A stretch of 64,000 bases of DNA from Diospyros lotus (lineage: Eukaryota; Streptophyta; Magnoliopsida; Ericales; Ebenaceae): contig NC_068348.1 of the NCBI RefSeq assembly GCF_014633365.1, positions 15,642,311 through 15,706,310 on the forward strand, written 5' to 3'. This document shows, in pieces, positions 20,844 through 32,539 of this stretch; position 1 is the stretch's first letter, and each line of letters opens with the position of its first letter. Under the pieces are notes generated by a model. The model was not told the origin of the DNA, searched no databases, and saw only the letters and a program-made list of their open reading frames with translations. A program made the position numbers and the translations under genes.

Positions 20844-21150
20844 TGTTGAAATATCAAATAAAAAAGTTTGAATATGGATGAAACCAAGAGACAAGGTTGG
20901 TTGGAAATAAAGGAAGATTCAAAAAAGATTAAATTGATAAAGAGATAAGTTTCTAAGAAAAAGGAGGCAGTTGATTCCTAGTGATAAACTTTATCTTTTA
21001 AAGATATTCAATTTTCCTCTTTTTTAGGAGATGTTGTAGAAGAATTCTATAAGATATTGAAGCAGTTGTCCATTTCATTAAGTTTTTTCTTCCTCTCTAA
21101 TCAGGTATTCTTCCTAAGTTGCTTCAATCAGTTGTTTTCAGTTTTGTTCA
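20844..21150 (+). repeat. 3' LTR of copia element 1
   Basis: Starts TGTTGAAATATCAAAT, ends CAGTTTTGTTCA, matching 8260-8611 with two short deletions. TAAAC follows as target duplication. Confidence 0.87.
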
Positions 21151-22004
21151 TAAACATTGCTGATTGCTGAAAAGAAGTTGATATAGCCATGACAGTTCTT
21201 GGTTGATAGATCAAGTCCATCTGTTTAGGATTATGGTTACTAACTATGATGTAACTTTTCATTTGAATGTTTTACTAACCAAACTCTTCGTGCATATTCA
21301 TCTTGTTAGAAGAAAGTACGGCAATGAATTTTATTGAATTGTATGCGAATTCTATGTTAATATACAACATGTTTATAGACTAAAACAAGATACACATAAT
21401 ACCTAACCAACTTAATCAAGAGTTGAATTCTAAAGATAAATCTAAAATAGAGAATATCTATAGTCAAGATAAATCTAATATAAATAAAATTTGATATAAT
21501 TCAAATTTGCTTTTATCCTAATGTTAGAACATCTTTTGCAGGGGAGATTTCTGCAAAATTTATCGATAGTTGATGCTATTCAAATGAGATTTTATAACCA
21601 CTATGTTTGTAAAGTTTTTTATGTTTCTTAGCAAAAAATTGACAAGGATTTTATGTACTTAAGTCCCATCCCACACCCATTTTCAAGTCTGGAAGTTCCT
21701 GCTCACCCTAAATTTCAAATCTTATTATTTCCCATAATGTATCACTTTCCTCAAAAGAAATATAAACATTTGCTTTGTGCATTTTTATTTTCTCCATGCC
21801 CAATTTCTTTTAATTTTGAACATCAACATTAGATAGAAGCCAACCTAGTAGATCTGTAATTAGGTTGGAAGACAAACCTCTGCTGATTTGAGTAAGGTAG
21901 CTCTTGATGATGAGCATGAATAGTTTTAATCTCTATATCTTAATTTTGCTACTGAAAAAGGGAAAAAAGAAGCAGGCAGAACATGTAATATTTTTATTTT
22001 GCAG
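21151..22004 (+). other. End of the 14.8-kb intron
   Basis: No exon. The reverse strand of about 21310-21560 looks like part of an LTR (a TGTTCTAACATT start preceded by a purine/C-rich tract), but no second boundary or duplication was found. The 21900-22004 stretch is ordinary intron ending in TTTTGCAG. Confidence 0.35.
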
Positions 22005-22077
22005 ACTGGACAAGGAATTTTTCTCACACTTGCAGTTTGAACTAGGTCAACTTCGGTTTGCTGTCTCAAAAACTCAG
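22005..22077 (+). CDS. Host gene exon 2
   Basis: Acceptor TTTTGCAG ends at 22004; donor GTCTGT begins at 22078. Codes LDKEFFSHLQFELGQ...SKTQ in frame after the split Arg codon. The following intron is only 77 bp. Confidence 0.85.
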
Positions 22078-22154
22078 GTCTGTCTTTAAGGTATATATTA
22101 AAACTAAATCATTGCCAAATATGTGACCAGAACCAAATATGATGGATTTTGTAG

Positions 22155-22215
22155 GATATGGAAGACAGATTGATAGAACTTGAAGCACTGCAAAAGGCTT
22201 TACTGGAGGGAACAG
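22155..22215 (+). CDS. Host gene exon 3
   Basis: Acceptor TTTTGTAG ends at 22154; donor GTTTGT begins at 22216. Codes DMEDRLIELEALQKALLEGT, ending one base into a Glu codon. Strongly helical character. Confidence 0.85.
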
Positions 22216-22294
22216 GTTTGTTGAAGGCCTCAGAAGATGTGATCACTTTTACCATGGAAACCTATAAAATTTTCATTCTACTTTTTTTCTACAG

Positions 22295-22380
22295 AAGCTT
22301 ATGATAAAATGCAAGCTGAGCTCGTAAAGGCAAGGGAAAGCCTAACCAAAATCTTGACGTCAAAGGATGTAAAATCAACT
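22295..22380 (+). CDS. Host gene exon 4
   Basis: Acceptor TTCTACAG ends at 22294; donor GTATGC begins at 22381. Codes EAYDKMQAELVKARES...SKDVKST. The frame joins exactly with exons 3 and 5. Confidence 0.85.
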
Positions 22381-22472
22381 GTATGCACTATGCTTCACAC
22401 TACCAAGCCCTTACATTTAACATAATTTTGATTCTATACTGCTTAACTGAATTATTGGTTATCATTGTGCAG

Positions 22473-22562
22473 CTATTGGATATGGTTGAAAGGAATGAGC
22501 TGAATAGATCCTTACTGGCACTTCTTGACGAAAATATAGCAAATGCTCATAAGGGTGACCAG
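22473..22562 (+). CDS. Host gene exon 5
   Basis: Acceptor TTGTGCAG ends at 22472; donor GTTTGG begins at 22563. Codes exactly 30 residues, LLDMVERNELNRSLL...AHKGDQ. The next exon is 11 kb away across a transposon-filled intron. Confidence 0.85.
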
Positions 22563-23265
22563 GTTTGGTTTTTGTCCTGTATTTGTATAGTATTTTAATA
22601 TATATGTTCGGATAGCAGTCACCTGAACTTCTATCATCAACACTTCGTAATCTCTCCGAAACTCATTGCTGAAGGAGCAAAGCTCACTTTTCTCAAGAAA
22701 CTATCCAGAACAAACTGCCCTTGCTCAAAAGAATATCAACGTGGCACCTCTTTGTTACTTGGCACTAATTTCTCCTTCTATCTTTCATATAATTGTTTTT
22801 AGTGGCCTTGTTCCAACAATGGAAACATTTCATGTTGGCCGGCTACCTAGAGACTAGTAGAAGTCAAACTCTGACCTCTGGTTCAAATTGGAAACAAGTA
22901 GAAGAATCGGATGTTGTGAACATCCAATTCTTCTCTTACCTTTTAAGTCTTTTATTTGATAATTTCTTGGAAGATGCTCTCTACTTTGTTAAGTAAAGAT
23001 TACTAGTTAACCATTTTTGTAAATTCATATACTAAAACATTTCTTCCTCTATTCCCATACTTGGCCATTTGCAACTTGAAACTGAAGGTCCATTTATAGT
23101 TCATGTGTAGCTGGTTTTACTCTCCCAATTGCAGGTCTTTGACCCGGAGTTTTATATTGTTTATCTCCAAATATTTAGGTACAAGAAGACAATCCATTAT
23201 ATACTAAGAATTATAATGTTAGACATAGGATAACTATGGAAACCAGCATACAATAACAAAAATAA
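22563..23265 (+). other. Start of the 11-kb intron
   Basis: No coding family pattern. Contains a small hairpin: AGAAGAATCGGATGTT at 22900-22915 and its complement AACATCCAATTCTTCT at 22919-22934, three-base loop, one mismatch. Confidence 0.5.
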
Positions 23266-23525
23266 TCACAAGCATATGTCATGTTTAAGAGTTTTCTAAT
23301 GAGTTTTCGTTGGTCTTCTTCTCCATCGTTTGCTACAAACAAACTTCATTTAATCCACTTGCCTTGCAGATGCATCTATTGATAGTCTTCTTACATGTCT
23401 AAACCATCTTCATTGCATATCCAACATCTTAGTTTTAATAGGTGCCACTCTAACCTCATTACGTATAACCTTATTTCTTGTTGTCTTGTATACAGAACAT
23501 TTACCATAATATCCGCATCTATGAA
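23266..23525 (-). pseudogene. RTE-type LINE fragment
   Basis: On the minus strand, blocks parallel the better LINE at 5867-6540: a MRMWIYGKCSVYKT-like block for the MRMLRWMCGHTRK region, then NKVIRNEVRVAPIKTKML, RWFRHVRR and RWRRRPTKT, with stops between. The tail is not visible. An old, decayed LINE 3' piece in the intron. Confidence 0.65.
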
Positions 23526-24106
23526 ACCAAACATCAGGCAGGAAAACTGAGACACAGACACGTCATGAATTTTAAATATTAATAGTTATTACCTACATTT
23601 ATGAAAATAGTATATGGTAACCATAAAAAAATATTGAAAGAATGACACAGATTCAGAATGGAGTTATCTGTTTCATAAATTAAGAAAGGAAATCAATTCA
23701 CATAAAAAAGAATCAACATTATTTCATCATTTTTATACACCATTGCACTGAGCATAAAGATGTTTACATTCAACAGAAGTGTATTATCCATCAAAAACAG
23801 CTAAAATTACAAATTGAATGAACTTATAATCCAGTACATCATCACAATCTTAGTGTGGGCAAGTTGATCAGCTGATACACAAATTGGATAGAAAGATAAT
23901 GAACACGTGAATAAAGATTAGTGGAAGAGGGATGAAAGACTAGGTGATCGGATTAAAAAGTGGCACAGAAGATGTTATAACACCAGATTATTTTGTGCTA
24001 ATGAGATATATGATGTGAATTAACAAGGGGTGAAAGCCCCAATATACAGAGCACCATAATGCAATTTATCTAAAAGATGGTTCCAGTCGAGGATAAAGGT
24101 AATCCT
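23526..24106. other. Intron DNA, nothing recognised
   Basis: AT-rich, no ORF with a family pattern and no clear repeat boundary. Confidence 0.5.
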
Positions 24107-27003
24107 TGTAACGGCCCACCTCCCGGAGCCCCCGTGTACTAAGAGGATCCGTGAGAGAGTCATTACTAAAATGATATCGAACAACATACAACCACAACTC
24201 ATAATCATTTTTACACCTCATAATCATTTTTACAACATCATCCATTAATTGGGCCCACCTGGGCTTACATAACATATATCTAATTCAAAATTATAAATCT
24301 TACACAAAAACACCCAGGACCTAGATTCGGGAGAGCTCTGCACTTGCTATCGCGACTCGACGGTCTGGACCCAAACCCCGCTGAACGCACCTGCGATCTC
24401 AGGATATGCTGACCTGGAATGATGTAAAACAAACATGAGTCGCGAGACTCAGCAAGCTCATGAAAGGAAGGTTGAGGGTTTAGGGTAGGACTCTTCCCAT
24501 GACAACCCATGCGATTCATGCCAATGCAATCATGCCATGTCTTGGTCCATACGTATCTTACTTCTACATGCATAACATAAAGTTAACTGCACATAAGGAA
24601 CCAGGGGCCCACATAAGTCACACATTGGCACCCGGGTCCCACATACAAACCTGTTGTAGCCTAACATAGGCTACCATTTCATGATCCATAAAGACCCGTC
24701 TTCCTGACATGGTCGACTTTTCCTGATACTTGATACATCCTGACATGAGTCGGTACTCCCGACGCCTGGCACGGTACTCCCGTCCAAAATAACAATAATA
24801 ATAAAATCATGCAATGCAACACATAGGAAATGCAATGGCCGTTGTAGCATAAACGTGATGACAAGGCCCCCATAAACCAAGCATCAGGCCCTGCTATGCC
24901 TCACATAGGAATACACACATGCAACATGCTCTAAATGCATATGTTCACCTAGGATACCCAAATTGGCTCTTAGACCAACCGGGTCATGCAAATGCTCATA
25001 CGTCCCATCACACACAAAGCATGTCCCCACGTGAATGCAACCCAGCCCCTTTGTAGCACACACATCATGAAATGCACAAACCAAGGCGGGAATCTGGAGT
25101 ACCAACTCTTCTGGCCGTCTAGCGCTTATCGTAACAACCGATGACTGGCGCCCATACATCCAGCCATCAACTAACACGACCCACGGTCAACAGTCAGTGG
25201 CTTTGTACCCATACCCTTAGACACACTTAGACAACATTAAACTTAGTCGCTTAACCTCATCATTTCGCTCACTTTATCCATAACAACATAGACACCATTA
25301 TGTCATTCATGTTCTCGTCTCTTCTCATACACAGAAAATCATCTTCACATTCATAACAAATTATTAACATTAACCCCATTAAACTATAATCAACTCTTCT
25401 AAGAACCTAGTCCCAATGGGTTCGGCATCATTCCCAAGGAAAGCGGAGCGGTACGAAGCTCCGTGACGGTCGAAATAAAAGATGCCACGACATCCTTACT
25501 TAGCTTATCTCATTAACAATAAACTCATTAATAAAATAAAAGCCATAAAGTGGTTACTACGCAGATTATTATTATTTATGCGTAGAACCGAGTCACGGTG
25601 AGGGAGGGTTTAGAGTACAAGAAACCTCGAAAACTTTCGCGGGAAATAAATAACGAGAGAAGAGGATTAAGAGCTTGCCTTCCAGTAATGGATTCCAACT
25701 TCCTTGCTCAACCGCCGCAAAATAATAACTTTTTACTAATACTTCAAAGCCACAGTCTAGATACTAAATTTATCTGTCTAAAAATTAAATCCACCGCACA
25801 GTGTCTAATATACTTATTTCCTACTTACCTGATTATACAAACACTAATTAAAATCCAAACTTCTTCGCCCCAAATTTCTCCACTTCTTCGCTGCTGCTCG
25901 TTGCTCTTCTTCTTCAATCTTCTCCTCCAATTTGCTCCCTTAATTTCCCTCTTTTAACTGGCTTGGCTTGCTGCCCACGTCGTGCGGCTTCCTCTGTTAC
26001 CTTCTCTCCTCTTAACATAAATATATTTATATACATGGATAGCGACTAGAAGGCTTGACAGACGCGAGGGAGGAGCAGACAAATAGAATTGTAATTTTAT
26101 TTGCACCACAAATTAATTTTTAGCGATATGGGGGTTAGATTTCCAATTGAAGTTCCCTAGGAGTATCATGACGCCTGCCTGCTTCTATCCAATCCATTTG
26201 ACCACACTTGACAATTTTCCCGCACCCAATATGGCCATCCCTTCTTCCAAGATCATCTTTTCCCACACTTGACAATAATTTACCTTGACTTGCCTTACAT
26301 TTAATTTTATTATAATATTCACTAATTCAAGTTATCACACACATCTTATATATATATATATATATAACTATAAAACGAACTCGGCAGCCACTGCTTCACC
26401 ATTTTATTTTCTTAATTTTTGACTTTTCTACAAACATATCCCTTCCTCAATTGCCATCATTATTCACAATTAATTCCTCTGATTTCTTTTTCTCCAACGC
26501 TAATCCAAGCTTCCACGTTTATGGCTGGAATTACATTAAAATTGGAGAGTAATTGCTTGGTCCAAAATCACATTGAAATTGGTGAGAAGGTAAGGCTATA
26601 TTAACATATATATATATATATATATATGCATTATGCCATTGATATAATATATGATAAAATTATATATGTATATAATTTACTCATTCATTATGAGAACAAA
26701 TCACGCACAGCAACATGCTCCAATTTACAATCTCTTTTTTTTTTTATTTAATTATTTAGTTATTTTATTTTATATATATACATATTAATTAATTTTTTTT
26801 ATAATATTTAATTTACTTTAAACACTTAATAATTTAAGTCCTAAGAATTCTACAAATTTTCGATCACTTCCTCATTTAGAAATACAATAAATTTAATATC
26901 CTCTCTTAAATTTCTTTAACTCACAAGTATTCCATATATCACCAATTACTCTAAACGTTGGAATTAATAGTTAATATTTATTTTCGAAATTTCGGATGTT
27001 ACA
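24107..27003 (-). mobile_element. Large Ty3/gypsy-type solo LTR (2.9 kb) in the intron
   Basis: Ends TGTAAC...GTTACA, flanked by ATCCT (24102-24106) and ATCCC (27004-27008), a 5-bp duplication with one change. Read on the minus strand it starts TGTAACATCCGAAATTTCG, typical of long LTRs of the Tekay/Del chromovirus group, has a TATATAAATA box near 26020-26035, then a purine-rich transcribed stretch, and ends GGGCCGTTACA. No gag or pol lies inside, so it is a solo LTR. Its GC-rich part (24280-25200) gives chance open frames that I do not treat as genes. Confidence 0.7.
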
Positions 27004-27193
27004 ATCCCAATCTGAACTGGTTTGACTATCAACTGATAGTCTTATCCCATTCTGGATTTCTGGTTTTGTTTGTCCCAAGGTGTGCACTGTCTTGCCTCCA
27101 AGGGCAGTGCTTCTCTAGGTTACCAAACAAGTGTTGGAATACTGGTCATGGTCAGGCGTCTTGACTACTGGCAATCCAATTTGACTAGCTCTT
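27004..27193 (+). other. Short intron stretch between two insertions
   Basis: Unique-looking DNA between the gypsy solo LTR and copia element 4; ends with the CTCTT target site at 27189-27193. No gene. Confidence 0.5.
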
Positions 27194-27440
27194 TGTTGGA
27201 TCATGAGGATATCCAAGACTAAGGCGGCGGAGATTTAGTTTAACATAGAACCTTCCTTCTAGGGATATTCGAATCTGGTTAGAATTAATTCCTAAACTAG
27301 AATTATGATCGTTCTTAAAGGGTTGTACATATCTTTCCTTTCTTGTTGTTTCTTTGTTGTTGTATTCCCACTCTATAAGAGAGCTGATTGTGTTCATAGT
27401 TAGTATGAATGAGATTATTGATTCTCTCCTAAAGTTTACA
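27194..27440 (+). repeat. 5' LTR of copia element 4
   Basis: Starts TGTTGGATCATGAGG, ends AAAGTTTACA; TGGTATCAGAGCC follows at 27441-27453. About 24 bp shorter than the 3' LTR, which carries a tandem copy of the TATCTTTCCTTTCTT segment. Confidence 0.92.
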
Positions 27441-27839
27441 TGGTATCAGAGCCTTGTTAATAGGCTAATACACTAAAACCCTAGTGCCTTCATTGCACTA
27501 GCCGCCCCCCCCCTTCATCGGGTTCTTCCTTCACTATTGTTTTAGTCTGTTCCAAGTGCCTTCATTGCACTGTCGAGCCACCACCTACCAGCACCGCCAC
27601 TGCCATTGGGTTTGCCGCCATCAGATCGGTAGACCACCGGAGACCCACTGCCGTCGGAGCCCTCATTCGCCCCCACGTGTCGCCGTCCAATTCATCTCCG
27701 ACCCCACGCCCCGGCGCGTGTGCCGCTCCAGATCAGCCCTTTGACATTTTCTTAGTCCATCCCTGGTGTCGAAATCTTTGTGTTTGTGTTCAACGTGCCT
27801 TCATTGCATCAAATCTCTTTCTCACCAACTAGAACAACC

Positions 27840-28826
27840 ATGTCAGAAAGTTTAGTAGTGACTCCAAATCTGGCAATTGGAGACTCGACTTCAATGGCTC
27901 AGTCAATGGAAGATGGAACTGGATTAGGGATTGGAGAGCTGCTCAAGATCCACCAATCCTACCGATTAGATGGTAGGAATTATTTACAACGGGCCCAACT
28001 GGCACAAACGTTCCCCAAGGGTAAGGGAACAATTAGCCATCTGACTTCGGCTCCTCCAAAATCGACAAATCCTGCACTTCCAGCATGGGAGGTAGAAGAT
28101 GCTCAAATCATGTCATGTCTTTGGAATACCATGCAACCCGAAGTAAGTAAAAACTACATGTTTTTGAGTTCAGCTAGAGAGATTTTGGAAACCGTAAGGA
28201 AAATTTACTCCAAAATCCATGATGCATTAGTTATATTTGAGGTTAAAACCAAACTTAGTAGCATTAAACAAGGGGGCATGAGTGTTACTGAATACTATAA
28301 TAGGATGCATGGGTTATGGCTAGAGTTAGACCATTATCAAAATATTAAAATGGTATGCAGTGCTAATACTACAACTCTTAGCCAAATATTTGAAAGAGAT
28401 AGAGTGGTTGAGTTCCTAGTAGGCCTAAACTCAGAGTTTGATCAGGTTTGGGTGCAAATCTTAGGGAGAGAAAAATTTCCAGCATTCCATGAGGTCTTCG
28501 CTATGGTTAGAAGTGAGGAGAATCAAAGGACAACAATGCTTCATGAAGCTGGATCAGAAAGATCAGCCATGATCTCCAATCGAAGGGCTGGTGCAATGAC
28601 TGAAATTGGTCTAGAAAAATCAGCCATGGCATCCAATAGAGGAAGCGCACTGAGGATGAAAGACGGAAAAAGAAAATTCCAGTCTCGCGCTGCAAATAGA
28701 GAGGTGCTATGGTGCACCTTCTATAATAAACCGAGGCATACTAGAGAGACTTGTTTCAAACTCCATGGAAAGGAGGTGGTTTTGAATCAATTGGGAAGTT
28801 TTAAAAATCTTGCAGCCAAGAATTAG
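27840..28826 (+). pseudogene. Gag of copia element 4
   Basis: From ATG 27840 (MSESLVVTPNLAIG; an in-frame ATG at 27780 lies in the leader and is less likely) the frame is open for 328 codons. Family blocks: IHQSYRLDGRNYLQ, GKGTISHLTSAPP, WEVEDAQIMSCLWN, IKQGGMSVTEYYNRM, EFLVGLNSEFDQVW. The zinc knuckle reads WCTFYNKPRHTRETC: the second Cys is Tyr, so zinc binding is probably lost. Two near-repeats of a Glu-(Arg/Lys)-Ser-Ala-Met-(Ile/Ala)-Ser-Asn-Arg segment precede the knuckle. Confidence 0.88.
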
Positions 28827-28921
28827 GCATATGCAGCAAGGGTCAAGAAGAAGAGGGATTAACTAACAAAATTGAGTCTGTTCCAGGTGCTGATTTTTTA
28901 AACATTGATGAGATCTCTAAG

Positions 28922-29793
28922 TTGAAGTTGTTCCTTAAGACCCTACAAGACAGTGCATGCTCTCTTGCACACCAAGACTCCTCAGGTAATTGCCTTTATT
29001 CAACATTTTTTCCAGCCTTTAAGACTAATAAACAGGATATATGGATTCTGGATACTGGGGCCACTAATCACATGACACCCCATTCCCATTTTTTTGATAC
29101 CTACCAATCTCTTTCCACCTCTAAACAAATCACAATAGCTAATGGAACATCTGTTCCAATTTCAAGGCAGGGTACAGTTACTCTAAACCCTCGATTTTCC
29201 ATCAAACAGGTTCTTCATGTACCTAGTTTATTAGCCAATCTTGTCTCTATTCACCAACTAACCAAAGATTTGAATTGTCGGGCTATTTTTTTCCCCTCAT
29301 TTGTGTGAATTTTAGGCCATGACAACAAGGAAGATGATTGGTGTTGCTAGAGAATGCAATGGGTTGTACTACCTGATGAGGGAAAACACTTATCCTACAA
29401 AGGAACAACTTCCAACTGCCTGCTCATCTCAGTCAACCTCAAATTATAGGGATATATGGCTACAACACTACCGATTGGGTCATCCTCCTTTCACTCTATT
29501 AAGATCCATGTTTCCTACATTGTTTGGATCTTTAAATCCTAGTCGTTTTCATTGTGAAGTTTGTGTTCTGTCAAAGCATCATCGTGTGTCCTATCCTCCT
29601 AGCAATGAAATCTCTTCTACACCATTGACTTTGATCCACTCAGATGTGTGGAGACTATCTAAATTCCTTAATTGTTCTGGGGCTTGCTGGTTTATCTCTT
29701 TCATTGATGATTGTATTCGTATGACTTGGGTTTTTCTATTCAAACATAAGGCCACCATTAGTTCAGTTCTTCCCACTTTCTGTAAAATGATTG
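28922..29793 (+). pseudogene. Protease and integrase, first part, copia element 4
   Basis: The protease motif IWILDTGATNHMT is intact, followed by VLHVPSLLANLVSI. A short insertion near 29303 shifts the frame; the next (29319-29793) carries RKMIGVARECNGLYYL, the pre-integrase HYRLGHPPFTLL and CEVCVLSKH, then HSDVWRLSKF, FIDDCIRMTWVFL. It stops where a small LTR-like element begins, after FCKMI. Confidence 0.87.
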
Positions 29794-29951
29794 TGTTGAG
29801 TTATATGGTTGTAGTCTAGGGTTAATCCTATGATAGAGCCCATGGCCCATGGCCCATTGTATTTGTATATATATATAGGTGTATAGTCTATGAATTTAAT
29901 TAAGTGGTTTTATACATATTAAAAGCTAGGGTTTACTTCCTAAGCTTCACA
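29794..29951. mobile_element. 158-bp solo LTR or TRIM-like insertion in integrase
   Basis: Flanked by GATTG at 29789-29793 and 29952-29956 (exact). Begins TGTTGAGTTATATGG and ends AAGCTTCACA, the TG...CA shape of an LTR, with a TATATATATA run inside. Removing it restores the integrase reading FCKMIATQFGSP. Small size suggests a terminal-repeat retrotransposon in miniature; no partner LTR is present. Confidence 0.78.
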
Positions 29952-30720
29952 GATTGCAACTCAGTTTGGTTCTCCTATCAAAAAATTAAGAACCGATAAT
30001 GCAAAGGACTATTTTAATCATCACTTGCACCAATCCTTCCAGCGAGAAGGAATAATCCATGAATATTCATGTGTTGATACTTTCCAACAAAATAGGGTAG
30101 TTGAAAGGAAGATAAGACGCCTCCTTAATGTGGCTCGATCTCTTCTTCTTCACCACAATTTTCCTAAATCCTTCTAGAGGGAAACAGTCCTTACAGCGGC
30201 CTATCTCATTAACGAGTCCCTACCAAGTTACTACAAAATCAAAGTTCTTTTCATTATTTATCCTCTTTCTTTCCCGATCAGTTCTTGCATTCTTCTCTTC
30301 CCCTTCGGGTGTTTGGTTCTGTATCCTTTGTTCACATCCCCAAACAACACTGCGATAAACTTGATCCTCGAGCAATTAGATGTGTTTTTCTTGGGTACTC
30401 ACTCACTCAAAAGGGGTACAGGTGTTACCATCCTCTCACTCAAAAATTTTATGTCTCTAAGGATGTCACATTTGTGGAATCTACATCTTTTTTTGGCCCA
30501 TCCCAGGCTAGTCCCCAGGGGGAGACTTTGGTTCAAGGTGACCACCCTCCTAGTGATAGTGACATCTTCTTTCCTTTTGTTCAGCAGCCTATGTCAGCTT
30601 CTCAACCTCCTACATCTTCTCGGCCCCATTTCCATCCTATTATCTCTCCTCAATCTCCAAAAGGTAGGTCATGAATCAAACCTCAATCAAGGTATGACTG
30701 AGCAGGAGTGGGGGTAAATA
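29952..30720 (+). pseudogene. Integrase second part, copia element 4
   Basis: Reads ATQFGSPIKKLRTDNAKDYF, then RVVERKIRRLLNVARSLL; the second Asp and the third acidic Glu are present. A TAG replaces Trp near 30177, and frameshifts follow near 30240 and 30285. The C-terminal block is RVFGSVSFVHIPKQH, FLGYSLTQKGYRCY, then a Pro/Ser-rich linker to about 30674. Confidence 0.85.
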
Positions 30721-30839
30721 GATAGTCAAGAGTTGTCACCCTTTGTCATGTATAAGGGATCTCTTTATGTATTCAAACATAGACAGCCCTAGCATGCACC
30801 ATCATCAGCTCCTAGTCAAGATATGAATCTCATTCAACA

Positions 30840-31743
30840 TTCACCCTTAGTTCAACTTGATGACCTAGACCTACCTATAGCCATTTGAAAAGGGAAAAGA
30901 AGCTACACTCAACACCCATTAACGAACTTCTTATCCTACCATCGTCTTTCCTAGAATCACAGGGCCTTCTTAATATCCTTAGACTCCATTGAAATCCCTA
31001 AGTTAGTTGATAAGGCTCTAAATGATCTAAACTGGAGGCAAGCCATGTTAGAGGAGATGAAAGCGTTGAAGAAGAATCATACATGGGACTTAGTGCCTCA
31101 ACCACAGGGTGTTACACCAGTTGCCTGCAAGTGGATTTTCAATATCAAATACAATGCTGATGGCTCCCTAGAAAGATACAAAGCTAGATTAGTCGCCAAG
31201 GACAACACTCAATCATATGGCATAGACTATCTTGAGACATTTGCTCCTATGGAAAAGATGGCAACTATGAGAGTTCTTTTATCCTTAGCAGCTTATTTTG
31301 GATGGAGCCTACAGTAGTTGGATGTCAAAAATCCATTTCTACATGGAGATTTGGAAGAAGAAGTTTTTATGGAGTTACCCCCTGGATTTCAAGAAGGGGA
31401 AGCAAGACAAGTGTGCAGACTAAGGAAGGCACTCTATGGGCTCAAACAATTCCTGAGAGCATGGTTTGGTAGGTTTTCTAGGGCCATGACAAGTATGGGA
31501 TATAACCAAAGCAGGGGTGATCATACATTCTTCTTCAAGCATTCAGACAAAGAGAAGGTTACCGCTCTATTGGTATATGTAGATGACATAATAGTCACAG
31601 GGAATGATGCAGAGAAATAGAAGATTCTCAAGGACAAGTTAGCAAAGGAATTCGAGATTAAAGACTTTGGTCCCCTCAAGTATTTTTTAGGGATTGAAGT
31701 TGCCTATCCTAAGGCTGGAATATTTCTCTCCCAAAGGAAATAT
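30840..31743 (+). pseudogene. Reverse transcriptase of copia element 4
   Basis: From a decayed lead-in (about 30860-31040) the frame opens at 31045: MLEEMKALKKNHTWDL, CKWIFNIKYNADG, GIDYLETFAPM. TAG at 31315-31317 replaces Gln before LDVKNPFLHGDLEEE (usual NAF is NPF), then RKALYGLKQFLRAW and the intact catalytic VYVDDIIVTGND at about 31570-31605. Another TAG at 31618. Two nonsense codons are compatible with C-to-T change of Gln codons. Confidence 0.88.
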
Positions 31744-32532
31744 GTGCTCAGCTTGTTAGCTAAGACAGGGGTATCAGGAGGAAGAGGATGTAATGTGCCA
31801 GTAGAGCCTAACAGCAAGTTGGGAGTTGATCCTAATAGTCAACCAGTAGATAAGGGCAAATACCAAAGGTTGGTAGGTCGTCTAATATACCTGTCTCATT
31901 CTAGGCTTGATATTACCTTTTGTGTTAGCCTAGTGAGCCAATTCATGCACAACCCGACGAAAGAACATATGCAGGCAGTAAGGAAGATCTTAAACTATTT
32001 GAAGGTTACCCCAGGTAAGGGGATCTTGTTTAAATTAGGAGAAGAATTAGATATTAAGGGATTTATAGATGCAAACTATGCAGGATCTCTTATTGACAGA
32101 AGATCAACTAGTGGGTATTGTGTTTTTCTTGGTGGAAACCTTGTGTTATGGAGGAGCAAGAAGCAAAGTGTTGTGGCAACATCAAGCGCAGAGGCTGAAT
32201 TAAGAGCAATGACACTTGGCCTATGTGAAGTGTTGTGGCTAAGAATCATCCAAGAAAATTTGAAGATAAGGGTTCAAGGCTCAGTCAAGGTGTTCTTTGA
32301 CAACCAATCAACCATCAGCATTGCCCATAATCCTGTCCAACATAACAGGACAAAGCATGTTAAAATAGATCGGCACTTCTTTAAAAAAAAGTTGGATGCG
32401 AGCTTGATTAAAATACTCTATGTTTCATCTAAGGAACAAGTGGCAGATGTGTTAACTAAAGGGCTTGCAGTTAAGAGGTTCGAGGATTTAATATGCAAGC
32501 TGGAAATGATTGACATACACTCTCTATTTTGA
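31744..32532 (+). pseudogene. RT end and RNase H of copia element 4
   Basis: A 262-codon frame: GKYQRLVGRLIYLSHSRLDI, FIDANYAGS, ATSSAEAELRAMTLG, FFDNQSTISIAHNPVQH, KHVKIDRHFFKKK, EQVADVLTKGL, ending MIDIHSLF and TGA. The RNase H acidic residues in these motifs are kept. The ATG given is internal; the protein is really continuous with the RT upstream. Confidence 0.9.
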
Positions 32533-32539
32533 GGGGGAG

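Larger units (their letters stand above)
8260..21150 (+). mobile_element. Copia element 1 (outermost of a nest)
   Basis: Bounded by LTRs at 8260-8611 and 20844-21150, flanked by TTAAC (8255-8259) and TAAAC (21151-21155), a 5-bp duplication with one change. Copia elements 2 and 3 sit inside it; its own sequence is 8260-9189, 14703-15520 and 20627-21150. It keeps the primer-binding site, gag, the start of protease and the RNase H end. Integrase and reverse transcriptase are missing through an internal deletion near 15355. It could move only with help from another element. Confidence 0.85.

Noticed and set aside
24280..25177. Several minus-strand ORFs of 62-97 codons
   Set aside because: All lie inside the solo LTR, overlap in several frames and lack family motifs.
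25598..25957. 119-codon ORF in the gypsy solo LTR
   Set aside because: Opposite to the transcribed direction of the LTR and no domain pattern; hydrophobic and Ser-rich composition looks like chance.
27556..27744. Proline/Arg-rich 62-codon ORF in the leader of copia element 4
   Set aside because: It lies between primer-binding site and gag, has no family match, and its composition follows the GC-rich leader.
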